A stretch of DNA of 64,000 nucleotides from Rhodanobacter lindaniclasticus (GCF_004799035.1 NZ_MWIO01000004.1:60253-124252), one strand, 5' to 3'. Shown: positions 45,678 through 54,656, counted from the stretch's first letter. A program made the numbers and translations. The notes: generated by a model not told the origin, from the letters alone.

Positions 45678-46019
45678 GTTTTCCCCGGGCATTGGTTCAA
45701 GATCCTGGTGACGTGCAGGCACGTACCGGCACAGATGGATCCTGAACGGATCACAACCGGGCAAGGGTAACCCATCCCCCCAAAGGTCATAGCTGCACTG
45801 CCGCATGACAATTCGTGCGCTGCGTGCTTGGGCCTTGAGCGCGCGGTGGAGCGGGAGGGTGCCTGTGGCATCATGGCGTGCCCGCGGTCCGCGGCGCGAC
45901 AGGAACCCGTTCGACGATGGCCCAGGCAATCCTTTCCCGGCTGGAACGCACCCGCGTTTCGCCACGTGCAACCCGCGCCGGCGTCCCGCTGCCGGCGCTG
46001 GCCTGAGCGGGGCCGCGTC
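45678..46019. other. Divergent intergenic region between peptide transporter and dgkA
   Basis: 342 bases containing the promoters of both genes. Open frames across 45805-46080 encode Arg/Pro-rich sequence without protein-like character. No strong -35/-10 pair is evident to me. A TATGAC hexamer on the minus strand upstream of the transporter is too close to its possible TTGTCA partner to be convincing. Confidence 0.4.
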
Positions 46020-46391
46020 ATGCCGGCCGAGGGTTTTCGGGGACCGCGCCAGGTCTGGAACGCGTTTCGCTGGTCGATGAAGGGGCTGCGTGCGGCCTGG
46101 CGCCACGAGGCCTCGTTCCGGCTGGAGGCGATGCTGGCGGTGGTGCTGGTTCCGCTCGGCCTGTGGCTGGGCGAGGGCGGCGTGGAAAAGCTGCTGCTGG
46201 TGCTGGGGCCGCTGCTGGTGCTGTCGGCGGAGCTGCTCAACTCGGCGATCGAGGCGGTGGTGGACAAGGTCAGCCCGGAGTTCAACGAGCTGGCCGGCCG
46301 CGCCAAGGACATGGGCTCGGCGGCGGTGTTCGTGCTGCTGGTGCTGGTGGCGCTGAGCTGGGGCCTGATCCTGTTGCCCCGCTGGTTTTAG
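46020..46391 (+). CDS. dgkA: Diacylglycerol kinase DgkA
   Basis: Small integral-membrane kinase that recycles diacylglycerol to phosphatidic acid. ATG 46020 gives 123 residues. The family hallmarks are RHEASFRLEAMLAVVL and the active-site ELLNSAIEAVVDKV, followed by AKDMGSAAVFVLLVLVALSW. Three membrane helices, as expected. No ribosome site is strong, so an internal start (MKGLRAAWRHEAS) is possible. Confidence 0.92.
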   Translation: MPAEGFRGPRQVWNAFRWSMKGLRAAWRHEASFRLEAMLAVVLVPLGLWLGEGGVEKLLLVLGPLLVLSAELLNSAIEAVVDKVSPEFNELAGRAKDMGSAAVFVLLVLVALSWGLILLPRWF

Positions 46392-46465
46392 CTCCCCGGC
46401 CGCGCCGATTGCGTTGACGCAGGCCGGATGCTGCAATGCAGGTCCGTCCGCTCAGGAGCGATGCC

Positions 46466-47086
46466 ATGACTATCTTGCGTACCTTGATGATTATGCTGCT
46501 GGTCGGGCTGATGTCCGGCTGCGGCTATAACGCCATGCAGCGCCAGGACGAAGCGGTCAAGGCGGCTTGGTCCGAGGTGCTGAACCAGTACCAGCGCCGC
46601 GCCGACCTGGTGCCGAACCTGGTCAACACGGTCAAGGGCTACGCCCAGCACGAGGAGAAGGTCTTCGTGGAAGTGACCAACGCGCGCGCCAAGGTGGGCA
46701 GCCTGCAGGTCGACGCCGACACCATCAACGATCCGCAGAAGCTGCAGCAGTTCCAGGCTGCGCAGGGCGAGCTGGGCAGCGCGCTGTCGCGGCTGATGGT
46801 GGTCAGCGAAAACTATCCGCAGTTGAAGGCCGATGGCCTGTTCCAGAACCTGCAGGCGCAGCTGGAGGGCACCGAGAACCGCGTCACCGTGGCGCGCAAC
46901 CGCTACGTGCAGGCGGTGCAGCAGTACAACGCGATGATCCGCACCTTCCCCAACAACATGACCGCCAAGATGTTCGGCTACAAGGTCAAGCCGAACTTCA
47001 GCGTGGACAACGAGAAGGCCATCTCCACCGCTCCTACGGTGGATTTCGGCACCAGTGCACCGGCGCCCGCGGCCTCGGCGCACTGA
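46466..47086 (+). CDS. lemA: LemA family lipoprotein
   Basis: 206 residues from ATG 46466 (CAGGAG upstream). The N-terminal helix ends in the lipobox LMSGCGYN. The helical-bundle body has AWSEVLNQYQRRADLVPNLV, VTNARAKV and VARNRYVQAVQQYN, all LemA signatures. Function in envelope biology is unclear. It is followed at once by two TPM-domain genes, a common trio. Confidence 0.93.
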   Translation: MTILRTLMIMLLVGLMSGCGYNAMQRQDEAVKAAWSEVLNQYQRRADLVPNLVNTVKGYAQHEEKVFVEVTNARAKVGSLQVDADTINDPQKLQQFQAAQGELGSALSRLMVVSENYPQLKADGLFQNLQAQLEGTENRVTVARNRYVQAVQQYNAMIRTFPNNMTAKMFGYKVKPNFSVDNEKAISTAPTVDFGTSAPAPAASAH

Positions 47087-47087
47087 A

Positions 47088-47957
47088 GTGATCCGCCGCT
47101 GGCTGCCGCTGCTGGCGTTGCTGCTGTGCCTGCCGGCGGCAGTGCAGGCGGCGACGGCCATGCCGCAACTGGCGCGGCACGTCACTGACCTCACCGGCAC
47201 GCTCAGCGCGACCCAGGTCGATCAGCTCGACGCGCAGCTGGTGGCGCTGGAGAAAGCCAAGGGCGCGCAGCTGGTGGTGTTGATGGTGGACAGCACCGGC
47301 GAGCAGCCGATCGAGGAATACTCGCTGGCGGTCGCCGAAGCCAACAAGATCGGCCGCAAGGGTACCGATGACGGCGTGCTCCTACTCGTCGCCAAGAACG
47401 ACCGACGCGTGCGCATCGAGGTCGGCTACGGCCTGGAAGGCGCGATCCCCGACGCCGCCAACGCACGCATCATCCGCGAGTACATCGCGCCGAAATTCCG
47501 CACGGGCGACTATTTCGGCGGCATCCACGACGCCGTCGGCGCGCTGACCCAGCTGATCGACGGCGAGCCGTTGCCGCCGCCGGTGGAAGGAGCGCCGCGC
47601 GAGGATCGTGGGCCCGGATTGCAGGGCATGTTGATGATCGCGCTGTTCGTCGCGATCTTCCTGCGCGGCATGCTGGGTCGGGCGCATGCGCTGGTGCGGG
47701 TGCCGCTGGGTGGCGCGATCATCGGCGGCCTGCTGTGGCTGCTGGTTTCGCTCGGTGCCGGCGTGCTGGGCGCGGTGGTGGGCGGCATCGTGATGCTGCT
47801 CCCATCCGGTGGTGGCCGCTCGGCCGGCGGCGGTGGCTGGGGCGGCTTCGGCGGTTTTGGCGGCGGCGGATTTGGCGGTGGTGGTTTTGGTGGCGGCGGC
47901 GGTTTCAGCGGAGGCGGCGGCAGCTTCGGCGGCGGCGGTGCCTCGGGGAGCTGGTGA
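47088..47957 (+). CDS. TPM-domain membrane protein (YgcG-like) with Gly-rich tail
   Basis: 289 residues starting at GTG 47088, one base after the lemA stop. It has a signal peptide (LPLLALLLCLPAAVQAA) and a TPM domain (HVTDLTGTLSATQVDQLDAQL, RRVRIEVGYGLEGAIPDAAN). Two membrane helices follow (about 195-210 and 220-250), then a terminal tail of about 45 residues made almost only of Gly, Phe and Ser. Such tails are usual in this family. Confidence 0.9.
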   Translation: MIRRWLPLLALLLCLPAAVQAATAMPQLARHVTDLTGTLSATQVDQLDAQLVALEKAKGAQLVVLMVDSTGEQPIEEYSLAVAEANKIGRKGTDDGVLLLVAKNDRRVRIEVGYGLEGAIPDAANARIIREYIAPKFRTGDYFGGIHDAVGALTQLIDGEPLPPPVEGAPREDRGPGLQGMLMIALFVAIFLRGMLGRAHALVRVPLGGAIIGGLLWLLVSLGAGVLGAVVGGIVMLLPSGGGRSAGGGGWGGFGGFGGGGFGGGGFGGGGGFSGGGGSFGGGGASGSW

Positions 47958-47958
47958 C

Positions 47959-48462
47959 ATGACACGCATGCGGCGAGTGCTGGCAAACGCGTTCGCGGGC
48001 TGGTTCCAGCTGCGGTGGCGCTTTCCCGCCAGCTTGCTGGACGAGATCACGGCCGCCATCGCCGCCGGCGAACGCGGCCACCACGGCGAAGTGCGCGTGG
48101 CCATCGAATCGCGACTCCACCCGCTTGCCGTGCTGGGCGGACTCGACGCGGCCACTCGCGCGCGCCAGCTGTTCAGCCAGCTGCGCGTGTGGGACACCGA
48201 ACACAACAGCGGCGTGCTGCTGTACGTGCTGCTGGCCGAGCATCGCATCGAGATCGTGGCGGACCGCGGCATCGCCGCGCGGGTGGAGCCGGCGGCATGG
48301 ACAGCCATCTGCGCCACCATGCGCACCCACTACGCCAACGGCGAATGGCGCGAAGGCAGCCTGCGCGGCATCGCCGCCATCCACGCCCTGCTGCTGCAGC
48401 ACTTTCCCGCCCACGACAAAGCCAATCCAGACGAGCTGCCGGACCGGCCGGTATTGCTGTGA
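47959..48462 (+). CDS. TPM-domain protein, soluble form
   Basis: 167 residues from ATG 47959, one base after the previous stop. The TPM fold is suggested by HHGEVRVAIESRLHPLAVL, AEHRIEIVADRGIAARV and WTAICATMRTHYANGEWREG. No signal peptide or membrane helix. Third gene of the lemA group; probably a cytosolic-side partner. Confidence 0.85.
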   Translation: MTRMRRVLANAFAGWFQLRWRFPASLLDEITAAIAAGERGHHGEVRVAIESRLHPLAVLGGLDAATRARQLFSQLRVWDTEHNSGVLLYVLLAEHRIEIVADRGIAARVEPAAWTAICATMRTHYANGEWREGSLRGIAAIHALLLQHFPAHDKANPDELPDRPVLL

Positions 48463-48501
48463 ACGCACGCGGGCGTGTCCCGTGGCCAAACCGGCACCCG
48501 T

Positions 48502-48575
48502 AGGAGCCCGCTCGCGGGCGATGCTCTTGTCTCGGACCAGGGATACGCAAAAGCATCGCCCGCGAGCGGGCTCCT
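48502..48575. repeat. Second palindromic repeat type (AGGAGCCCGC...)
   Basis: A 23-bp arm beginning AGGAGCCCGCTCGCG (48502-48524) returns as its exact reverse complement at 48553-48575 around a 28-base spacer. Each arm is itself partly palindromic (GCCCGCTCGCGGGC). It lies between the TPM gene and lgt. Repeats of this style are dispersed in Pseudomonas and Xanthomonadales genomes. It differs from the GTAG/GGGCGGGC family. Confidence 0.85.
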
Positions 48576-48653
48576 GCGTGTCTGCGCCCGCGGCATCTCC
48601 CCGAATCCTTGCGTGACGCTACACTTGGCCTTTGCCCGATTGGCCCCGTCCGC

Positions 48654-49538
48654 ATGTCGCAGCCTTTTGTCGCCCAATTCGATCCGGTCGCCTTCCACGT
48701 GGGTCCGGTGCAGGTGCACTGGTACGGCCTGATGTACCTGCTGGGCTTCTTCTTCGTCGCCGTGCTGGGCGAGTACCGGCGCCGCCGCGGACGCCTGCCG
48801 GTGAGCCGCGACGCGCTGGGCGACTTGCTGTTCTACGGCATGCTGGGCGTCATCGTGGGCGGGCGCATCTGGTACATGCTGTTCTATTACGAGGGCGGCA
48901 TCGGCTGGATCTGGCGCGAGCCGCTGGTGCTGTTCAAGGTGTGGGATGGCGGCATGAGCTTCCACGGCGGTCTGCTCGGCGTGCTCGCCGCGGGTTGGTG
49001 GTGGTCGCGGCGCAACGCGCTGCACTTCTTCGACACGGTGGATTTCGTGGCGCCGCTGGTGCCGCTCGGGCTGGGCCTGGGACGGCTCGGCAACTTCATC
49101 AACGGCGAACTGTGGGGCAAACCCGCGCACCATGCCTGGGCGATGATTTTTCCCGGTGCCCAGGCCGAGGACGTCGCCTGGGCTGCGGCTCACCCGGCCT
49201 GGCTGCCGCAGCTGCAGCAATTCGGCGGGCTGACCCGACACCCCTCGCAGCTCTATGAGCTGTGCCTTGAAGGTGGAGTGATGTTCGTGGTGCTGTGGCT
49301 GGTATCGCTGAAGCCGCGACCGCGTTACCTGGTGTCGGGCCTGTTCGCCCTGCTGTATGGCGTGTTCCGCTTCGCGGTGGAATTCGTGCGCGTGCCCGAC
49401 GCGCAACTGGGCTATCTGTTCGGCACCGACTGGGTGACGATGGGTCAGATGCAGTCGCTGCCGCTGATCGTGGTCGGGCTGGTGTTGATCGCCATGTCGC
49501 GTCGCGCGCCCACGTTGCCATTGGCCAGTCCCTCGTAG
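48654..49538 (+). CDS. lgt: Prolipoprotein diacylglyceryl transferase
   Basis: Inner-membrane enzyme adding diacylglycerol to the lipobox Cys of prelipoproteins. ATG 48654 gives 294 residues and seven membrane helices. The invariant stretches [10 protein letters not shown] and [15 protein letters not shown] are present, plus [14 protein letters not shown]. Its stop TAG (49536-49538) is the foot of REP pair C. The lgt-thyA-folA order is common in this group, here interrupted by an opposite-strand gene. Confidence 0.95.
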   Translation: MSQPFVAQFDPVAFHVGPVQVHWYGLMYLLGFFFVAVLGEYRRRRGRLPVSRDALGDLLFYGMLGVIVGGRIWYMLFYYEGGIGWIWREPLVLFKVWDGGMSFHGGLLGVLAAGWWWSRRNALHFFDTVDFVAPLVPLGLGLGRLGNFINGELWGKPAHHAWAMIFPGAQAEDVAWAAAHPAWLPQLQQFGGLTRHPSQLYELCLEGGVMFVVLWLVSLKPRPRYLVSGLFALLYGVFRFAVEFVRVPDAQLGYLFGTDWVTMGQMQSLPLIVVGLVLIAMSRRAPTLPLASPS

Positions 49539-49594
49539 GGCGGGCACTGCCCGCCGGCCCCTGAAGCGCGTGCGGCGGGTGGTGCCCGCCCTAC
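49535..49594. repeat. REP pair C (inverted REPs)
   Basis: GTAG-footed palindromes at 49535-49555 and 49574-49594 with an 18-base spacer, between convergent lgt and the AIM24-type gene. The right copy has a GTG change in the stem/loop. The left TAG is the lgt stop codon. The right copy ends 12 bases before the neighbouring stop and is not in its frame. Confidence 0.9.
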
Positions 49595-49606
49595 GGGTGC
49601 GGACGA

Positions 49607-50617
49607 TCAGAAATTGCGGTCGCCGCCCAGGATGTCGCCCAGGCCACCGAGGATCGAGCCTTCGCCGCGACGTTGCCCGCCGCCTTGCGGCGCCGCGGCC
49701 AGCATGCGACCGGCCAGTCGCGAGAACGGCAGCGACTGCAGCCACACCGTGCCCGGGCCGGTCAGCGTGGCCAGGAACACGCCTTCGCCGCCGAACAGCA
49801 TGCTCTTGATGCCGCCGACCGCTTTCACGTCCATGTCCACCGTGTCGTGGAAAGCCACCACGCAGCCGGTGTCCACGTCCAGCCGTTCGCCGGCGGCCAG
49901 CTCGCGCTTGATCATGGTGCCGCCGGCATGCACGAATACCCAGCCGTCGCCTTCGAGTTTCTGCATGATGAAGCCTTCGCCGCCGAACAGGCCGGTGAGG
50001 ATCTTGCGCTGGAAGAAGATGCCCAGTTGCACGCCGCGCGCGCCGGCCAGGAAGGCATCCTTCTGGCAGATCAGCCGGCCGCCGTGGTCGGAGAGTTTCA
50101 TTGCCAGCACGGTGCCGGGGTAGGGCGCGGCGAAGGCGACCTTGGCCTTGCCCTGGCCGCGGTGGGTGAACACCGTGGTGAACAGGCTTTCGCCGGTGAT
50201 CACGCGCTTGCCGGCGGAGAGCAGCTTGTCCATCAGGCCGCCGCCGCTCTGGCCGCCGCTGGAGCCGTCGCCGAAGACGGTATCCATCTGCACGCCGGCC
50301 TCCTTGTACATCAGTGCGCCGGCCTCGGCGATCGCGCTCTCGCCGGGGTCCAGTTCGATCTCGACGAACTGCATGTCGGTGCCCACGATCGTGTAGTCGA
50401 TCTCGTCGGCGCGCCCGCTGCCCAGCGTCGCCGGCACCGGTGGCGGACCCATCGCCGCGCCCAGTTCGGCCACGCTGCGGATCGCCTTCCACTCGGTGAA
50501 ACCTTCGCGCCAGCAATAGCCGTCCGGCTGGCGCCGGGCCTGCGCCGCGGCGGCTGCATCATCGAGCGGACCGATGCGTTCGCCGTTCTTGCCGTAGCTG
50601 AAAAACCACGCTGCCAT
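49607..50617 (-). CDS. TIGR00266/AIM24-family protein with N-terminal GYF_2 domain
   Basis: 336 residues from ATG 50617 (GAAGGAGA upstream). The first 50 residues, [20 protein letters not shown] and [11 protein letters not shown], match the GYF_2 module. From about residue 70 it is an AIM24-type beta-sandwich with [33 protein letters not shown] and [16 protein letters not shown]. It has Gly-rich linkers and a C-terminal [13 protein letters not shown]. Bacterial members have no firm function; a membrane or aggregation-related role is guessed for the fold. Confidence 0.88.
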   Translation of the reverse strand: MAAWFFSYGKNGERIGPLDDAAAAAQARRQPDGYCWREGFTEWKAIRSVAELGAAMGPPPVPATLGSGRADEIDYTIVGTDMQFVEIELDPGESAIAEAGALMYKEAGVQMDTVFGDGSSGGQSGGGLMDKLLSAGKRVITGESLFTTVFTHRGQGKAKVAFAAPYPGTVLAMKLSDHGGRLICQKDAFLAGARGVQLGIFFQRKILTGLFGGEGFIMQKLEGDGWVFVHAGGTMIKRELAAGERLDVDTGCVVAFHDTVDMDVKAVGGIKSMLFGGEGVFLATLTGPGTVWLQSLPFSRLAGRMLAAAPQGGGQRRGEGSILGGLGDILGGDRNF

Positions 50618-50729
50618 GGGGTCGATCTCCTTCTGCGGAAGCACGAGCATAGGGCCGGACCGCGCCGTGGCGGGAGTGACGGTTGTCACGGCATCCCCGG
50701 GCAACGGCGGCTGCGGTTATCCTTGGCCG

Positions 50730-51524
50730 ATGCGTCCATACCTCGATCTGCTCCGCCACGTCCTCGACCACGGCACCCCCAAGGCCGACCGCACCGGCAC
50801 CGGCACGCGCAGCGTGTTCGGCTGGCAGATGCGGTTTGATCTTGCGCAGGGTTTCCCGCTGGTCACCACCAAGAAGCTGCACATCAAGTCGATCGTGCAC
50901 GAGCTGATCTGGTTCCTGCGCGGCGACACCAATATCGCCTACCTCAAGCAGCAGGGCGTGCGCATCTGGGACGAGTGGGCCGACGCCAACGGCGATCTCG
51001 GCCCGGTCTACGGCCGGCAATGGCGCGCCTGGCCGACCATCGACGGCGGCACGATCGACCAGATCGCCTGGGTGGTGGACGAGATTCGGCGCAACCCCGA
51101 TTCGCGGCGGCTGATCGTCAGCGCCTGGAACGTGGGCGAGCTGCCGAAGATGGCGCTGATGCCGTGCCACACGCTGTTCCAGTTCTACGTGGCCGACGGC
51201 AAGCTGAGCTGCCAGCTCTACCAGCGTTCGGGCGACATTTTCCTCGGCGTGCCGTTCAACATCGCCAGTTACGCACTGCTGACGCACATGATCGCGCAGG
51301 TCTGCGGTCTGGCCGTGGGCGATTTCGTGCATACCCTGGGCGACGCCCATCTGTACGACAACCACGTCGAGCAGGCGCGCTTGCAGCTGGATCGCGAGCC
51401 GCTGCCGCCGCCGCGGTTGGTGCTCAATCCGGATGTGCGCTCGGTATTCGATTTCAAGTTCGAAGACATCGCGATCGAAGGCTACCGATCGCACCCGGCG
51501 ATCAAGGCCGCAGTGGCGGTCTGA
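50730..51524 (+). CDS. thyA: Thymidylate synthase
   Basis: Converts dUMP and methylene-tetrahydrofolate to dTMP and dihydrofolate. ATG 50730 gives 264 residues, identical in length to E. coli ThyA. The catalytic Cys is in [13 protein letters not shown] and the nucleotide-binding stretch is [18 protein letters not shown]. folA, which recycles the dihydrofolate, follows. Confidence 0.97.
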   Translation: MRPYLDLLRHVLDHGTPKADRTGTGTRSVFGWQMRFDLAQGFPLVTTKKLHIKSIVHELIWFLRGDTNIAYLKQQGVRIWDEWADANGDLGPVYGRQWRAWPTIDGGTIDQIAWVVDEIRRNPDSRRLIVSAWNVGELPKMALMPCHTLFQFYVADGKLSCQLYQRSGDIFLGVPFNIASYALLTHMIAQVCGLAVGDFVHTLGDAHLYDNHVEQARLQLDREPLPPPRLVLNPDVRSVFDFKFEDIAIEGYRSHPAIKAAVAV

Positions 51525-51617
51525 TTCTGCGCGCGGTGCGGCCTGCTAAGATTCCGGACGTCCGGCGGCGCCTGCGCGGCGCGCCTTTTCGATGATCACC
51601 ATTGCAAGGATTTCCCC

Positions 51618-52106
51618 ATGGCCATCTCGCTCATTGCCGCACTCGATGAAAACTTCGCGATCGGCCGCAAGGGCCACCTGCCATGGCACCTGCCGGACGA
51701 CCTGCGCTGGTTCAAGCAGCTGACCGTCGGCAAGAACGTGCTGATGGGCTACAACACCGCCGTTTCGATCGGCCGTGCCCTGCCGGATCGGGTCAACCTG
51801 GTGCTCACCCGACGCCACGAGGCACCGTTCCCCGGCCAGATCACCGTGCGCTCGATCGAGGAGGCGCAGGCGCGCTGCAGCAACACCGGCCTGATGGTGA
51901 TCGGCGGCGGCATGGTGTTCGCCGAGGCGCTGCCCAACGCGCGGCGGATGTACCTGACCTGGGTCAGCGCAGCCATCGACGGTGCCGATACCTTCTTCCC
52001 CGGCGTGCACTTCAGCGACTGGACCGAGGTCTCGCGCGTGCACCACAAGGCCGATGCCGAGCACGCCTACGACTTCGACATGGTCGAGTACCTGCGCAGC
52101 GCGTGA
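51618..52106 (+). CDS. folA: Dihydrofolate reductase
   Basis: NADPH-dependent reductase regenerating tetrahydrofolate. The 162 residues include LIAALDENFAIGRKGHLPWHLPDDL split over the N-terminus, with the usual PWHLPxDLxxF active-site pattern, and VIGGGMVFAEALP. In the place of the frequent MGRKTxES motif it has MGYNTAVSIGR, a deviation in the NADPH-binding loop. The stop overlaps the mutT ATG by one base. A TAAGAT -10-like hexamer is at 51547-51552. Confidence 0.95.
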   Translation: MAISLIAALDENFAIGRKGHLPWHLPDDLRWFKQLTVGKNVLMGYNTAVSIGRALPDRVNLVLTRRHEAPFPGQITVRSIEEAQARCSNTGLMVIGGGMVFAEALPNARRMYLTWVSAAIDGADTFFPGVHFSDWTEVSRVHHKADAEHAYDFDMVEYLRSA

Positions 52107-52507
52107 TGCCTGCGCCGATGCCGGCGACGGTCATGCACGTGATGGCCGGTGTCCTGCTGGACGGAGCCGGCCGCGTGTTGCTGGCACAACGCCCGGCCGA
52201 CAAACACCTGGCGGGATTCTGGGAGTTCCCCGGCGGCAAGCTCGAAGCCGGCGAAACACCGTTGGCGGCACTGGCGCGTGAGCTGCTCGAAGAACTGGGC
52301 ATCCATGTGCGCGCTGCCGAACCCTTGATCCGCCTGCCGTGGCGATACGGGGAACGGGAGCTGCTGCTCGACGCCTGGTGCGTCTCGTCCTGGCGCGGAG
52401 AACCCCGCTCGCTCGAAGCCCAGCCCTTGCAATGGCTGCTGCCGGCAAGCGTCGACCCGATGATCCTGGCGCCGGCGGATCGGGTGATTCTGGCTGCGCT
52501 CGGGTAG
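52106..52507 (+). CDS. mutT: 8-oxo-dGTP diphosphatase MutT
   Basis: Nudix enzyme that removes oxidised dGTP. ATG 52106 (TGATG junction with folA) gives 133 residues. The Nudix box GGKLEAGETPLAALARELLE with ELGI is complete, preceded by LLAQRPADKHLAGFWEFP. The last codon is followed by TAG, which is the foot of REP pair D. Confidence 0.93.
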   Translation: MPAPMPATVMHVMAGVLLDGAGRVLLAQRPADKHLAGFWEFPGGKLEAGETPLAALARELLEELGIHVRAAEPLIRLPWRYGERELLLDAWCVSSWRGEPRSLEAQPLQWLLPASVDPMILAPADRVILAALG

Positions 52508-52564
52508 GGCGGGCACCGCCCGCCGGTTTTTTGCGTAGCAGCCGGCGGGCAGTGCCCGCCCTAC
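52504..52564. repeat. REP pair D (inverted REPs) at the 3' side of the RAYT gene
   Basis: GTAG-footed palindromes at 52504-52524 (loop ACC) and 52544-52564, 19 bases apart. Both ends are used as stop codons: TAG 52505-52507 for mutT and, on the minus strand, TAG from 52561-52563 for the RAYT transposase. Confidence 0.92.
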
Positions 52565-53088
52565 TCGCCGAAGTTGTTTCCTCCCGATTGCCGCGGTTCG
52601 ACGCCGCCCCAGTCCGCGGAGTAGATGCCTTCTCGAACCGCGCGGTGGAAACTGGAGTGCGGCCAATCTTTCACCCTCGTCACAAGCCCGTGTTTGACCG
52701 GGTTGTAATGCGCGTAGTCCATGTGGGCGTGGTAATCCCGGGTGTCGCGAATCTTGTGTTCCCAGAACCTGGGTTGCCACAGCCCGCCGTCGCGACGCGG
52801 GGCGGATGCTTGCGGAAGATTCGATTTTCTGGAGAAGCCCGCCTTGATGAGGCCCCAGCGAGTGGAGAAATCCTTGTCGCCCGCGGGCAGCGTCCAGATT
52901 GCATGCATGTGGTCGGGCAGGATCACCCAGGCGTCAATGCGGAACGGCATCCGTTGAAGCGTTGCCAGTACGCTCTGGTGCAGGATGGATATCGCGTGCT
53001 CGTCAGCCAGGAAGCGCTGTCGCCGTGCGGTAATCACGGTGAAGAACCAGGTCGCCCCCTCGATCCGTGCGCGTCGATAGTTCGGCAT
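52561..53088 (-). CDS. REP-associated tyrosine transposase (RAYT, TnpA-REP)
   Basis: 175-residue Y1-HUH enzyme of the IS200/IS605-related RAYT class, which cuts single-stranded REP DNA. The HUH pair is H60-M61-H62 in ILPDHMHAIW, and the nucleophile is probably Y125 in DYAHYNPVKHGLV. The N-terminal RIEGATWFFTVITARRQ is typical. It is flanked by REP pair D (3') and single REP E (5'), so the cognate repeats are evident. RAYTs are single-copy, vertically inherited domesticated genes in most genomes; this one looks intact. Confidence 0.92.
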   Translation of the reverse strand: MPNYRRARIEGATWFFTVITARRQRFLADEHAISILHQSVLATLQRMPFRIDAWVILPDHMHAIWTLPAGDKDFSTRWGLIKAGFSRKSNLPQASAPRRDGGLWQPRFWEHKIRDTRDYHAHMDYAHYNPVKHGLVTRVKDWPHSSFHRAVREGIYSADWGGVEPRQSGGNNFGE

Positions 53089-53164
53089 GCATGGAGGTTA
53101 GCCGGCTGGCGTGCGTGAGCCATGTCGGCGGGCGGTGGAGATTGTTGTGGGGGTGGCGGTGACT

Positions 53165-53185
53165 GGCGGGCAGTGCCCGCCCTAC
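53165..53185. repeat. Single REP E upstream of the RAYT gene
   Basis: One GTAG-footed palindrome (minus orientation, CTAC 53182-53185). It provides the TAG stop of coaE. An unfooted GGCGGGCGG nearby at about 53129 may be a decayed partner. Confidence 0.88.
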
Positions 53186-53793
53186 GTCAATGCCAGGTAG
53201 CGCTGGTGCAGTTCGGCGACGGCCTGATCCAGCGCGCTTTCGTCGCCGCTGTTGTCGATCACGTCGTCGGCGAGGGCGAGGCGGTCGGCGCGGCTGGCTT
53301 GCTGCTCGATCATGCGCCGGGCCAGGGTTTCGTCGACGCCGTCGCGGGCGATCAGGCGGTCGAGCTGCACGGATTCGGGTACGTCGACCACCAGCACGCG
53401 GTCGACCCAGCGGTACTGCGCGATGTTCTCGGCCAGCAACGGGATAGCCAGCAGGCAGTATGGCGTGCTGTCGGCCAGCGCGCGCTCGCGCAGCCAGGCG
53501 CGCACGCGCGGATGGATGATGGCTTCCAGCCTGCGCCGCGCGGCGGGGTCGGCGAAGACGCGCCGGCGCATCGAGGGGCGGTCCAGCTGGCCGCGGTCGT
53601 CCAGCACCTCCGGCCCGAATGCGGCGACCACCTCGGCAAGGCCTTCGCTGCCGGGGGCGATGACCTCGCGGGCCGCCACGTCGGCGTCATGCACCGGTAC
53701 GCCGAGCGCCTCGAAGCGGCGCGTCACCGCGCTCTTGCCGGCGGCCACCCCGCCGGTCAGCGCTACCACGAGGGCGGGCGGCCTGGCGCTCAT
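53182..53793 (-). CDS. coaE: Dephospho-CoA kinase
   Basis: Last enzyme of coenzyme A synthesis. ATG 53793 overlaps the pilD stop by ATGA; 203 residues. P-loop LTGGVAAGKSAVTRRF, VHDADVAAREV, IHPRVR and the lid VPESVQLDRLIARDG agree with CoaE. Placement after pilD is standard in Pseudomonas and Xanthomonas. The stop codon TAG is donated by REP E. Confidence 0.95.
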   Translation of the reverse strand: MSARPPALVVALTGGVAAGKSAVTRRFEALGVPVHDADVAAREVIAPGSEGLAEVVAAFGPEVLDDRGQLDRPSMRRRVFADPAARRRLEAIIHPRVRAWLRERALADSTPYCLLAIPLLAENIAQYRWVDRVLVVDVPESVQLDRLIARDGVDETLARRMIEQQASRADRLALADDVIDNSGDESALDQAVAELHQRYLALT

Positions 53794-54647
53794 CGCAGGC
53801 CGGTGAAGTGCATGTAGCCCTGCAGCAGCTGCGGGCCGGCCATGAACCACACCCAGCCGGCGGCGGCGATGAACGGGCCGAACGGCATCGGAATCTCGCG
53901 CTCGTGCTTGCGCAACGCGATCAGGCTGCCGCCGACCAGGGCGCCGATCAGCGACGACAACAGGATCACCGGCAGCAAGGCCACCGGCCCCATCCACGCC
54001 CCCAGCGCCGCCAGCAGCTTGAAATCGCCGTGGCCCATACCTTCCTTGCCGGTGAGCAGCTTGAACACCCAGTAGACGCTCCACAGGCTCAGGTAACCGA
54101 TCGCCGCACCGATGATCGCCGAGGGCGCGCCAGCGAACATCGGGATCAGCGACAGCAGCATGCCCAGCCACAGCAGCGGCAAGGTCAACTGGTCAGGCAG
54201 GAGTTGCGTGCGAAAGTCGATGCCGGCCGCCGCGATCAACACCCAGGTCAACACCAGCCCCGCCAGCGCGACCCACGAAGGCCCGAATTTCCACACCACC
54301 AGTGCGCTGAGCACGCCGCTGAACAATTCCACCAGCGGATACTGGATCGAGATCTTCACCTTGCAGTAGCGACAGCGGCCGCGCAGCAGCAGCCAGCCGA
54401 ACAGGGGGATGTTGTCCGCCGCCGACAGCGGATGCTTGCAATGCGGGCAGTGCGAAGGTTCGCGCACGATGCCGGGCGGCAGCGGCGCATCGTCGGCCTG
54501 CATCTCCAGCACCTCGCGCGCCTCGCGGCGCCAGCTCGCCGCCATGCGCTCGGGCAGGCGCAGGATCACCACGTTGAGGAAACTGCCCACCAGCAGGCCG
54601 AGCACGGCGGCGAGGGCGATCCAGACGGACAGCGGAAGTTCGGGCAT
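53790..54647 (-). CDS. pilD: Prepilin leader peptidase / N-methyltransferase PilD
   Basis: Membrane aspartyl protease that cleaves and methylates type IV pilins and type II pseudopilins. ATG 54647 (MPELPLSVWIALAAVLGLLV) gives 285 residues. The zinc-like pair CPHC...CRYC lies in the N-terminal loop. The catalytic MGHGDFKLLAALGAW contains the GxGD Asp. An apparent extension upstream to 54731 is only the repeat next to the DUF559 gene read in frame. Linked pilB-pilC-[DUF559]-pilD-coaE. Confidence 0.95.
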   Translation of the reverse strand: MPELPLSVWIALAAVLGLLVGSFLNVVILRLPERMAASWRREAREVLEMQADDAPLPPGIVREPSHCPHCKHPLSAADNIPLFGWLLLRGRCRYCKVKISIQYPLVELFSGVLSALVVWKFGPSWVALAGLVLTWVLIAAAGIDFRTQLLPDQLTLPLLWLGMLLSLIPMFAGAPSAIIGAAIGYLSLWSVYWVFKLLTGKEGMGHGDFKLLAALGAWMGPVALLPVILLSSLIGALVGGSLIALRKHEREIPMPFGPFIAAAGWVWFMAGPQLLQGYMHFTGLR

Positions 54648-54656
54648 GCGTGGACC

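Noticed and set aside
45805..46080. Open frames upstream of dgkA
   Set aside because: Arg/Pro-rich, no family resemblance; two frames are open together, as expected in high-GC spacers.
47820..47955. Tandem GGCGGC-type repeats
   Set aside because: They encode the Gly-rich tail usual for TPM-domain proteins and are not a separate element.
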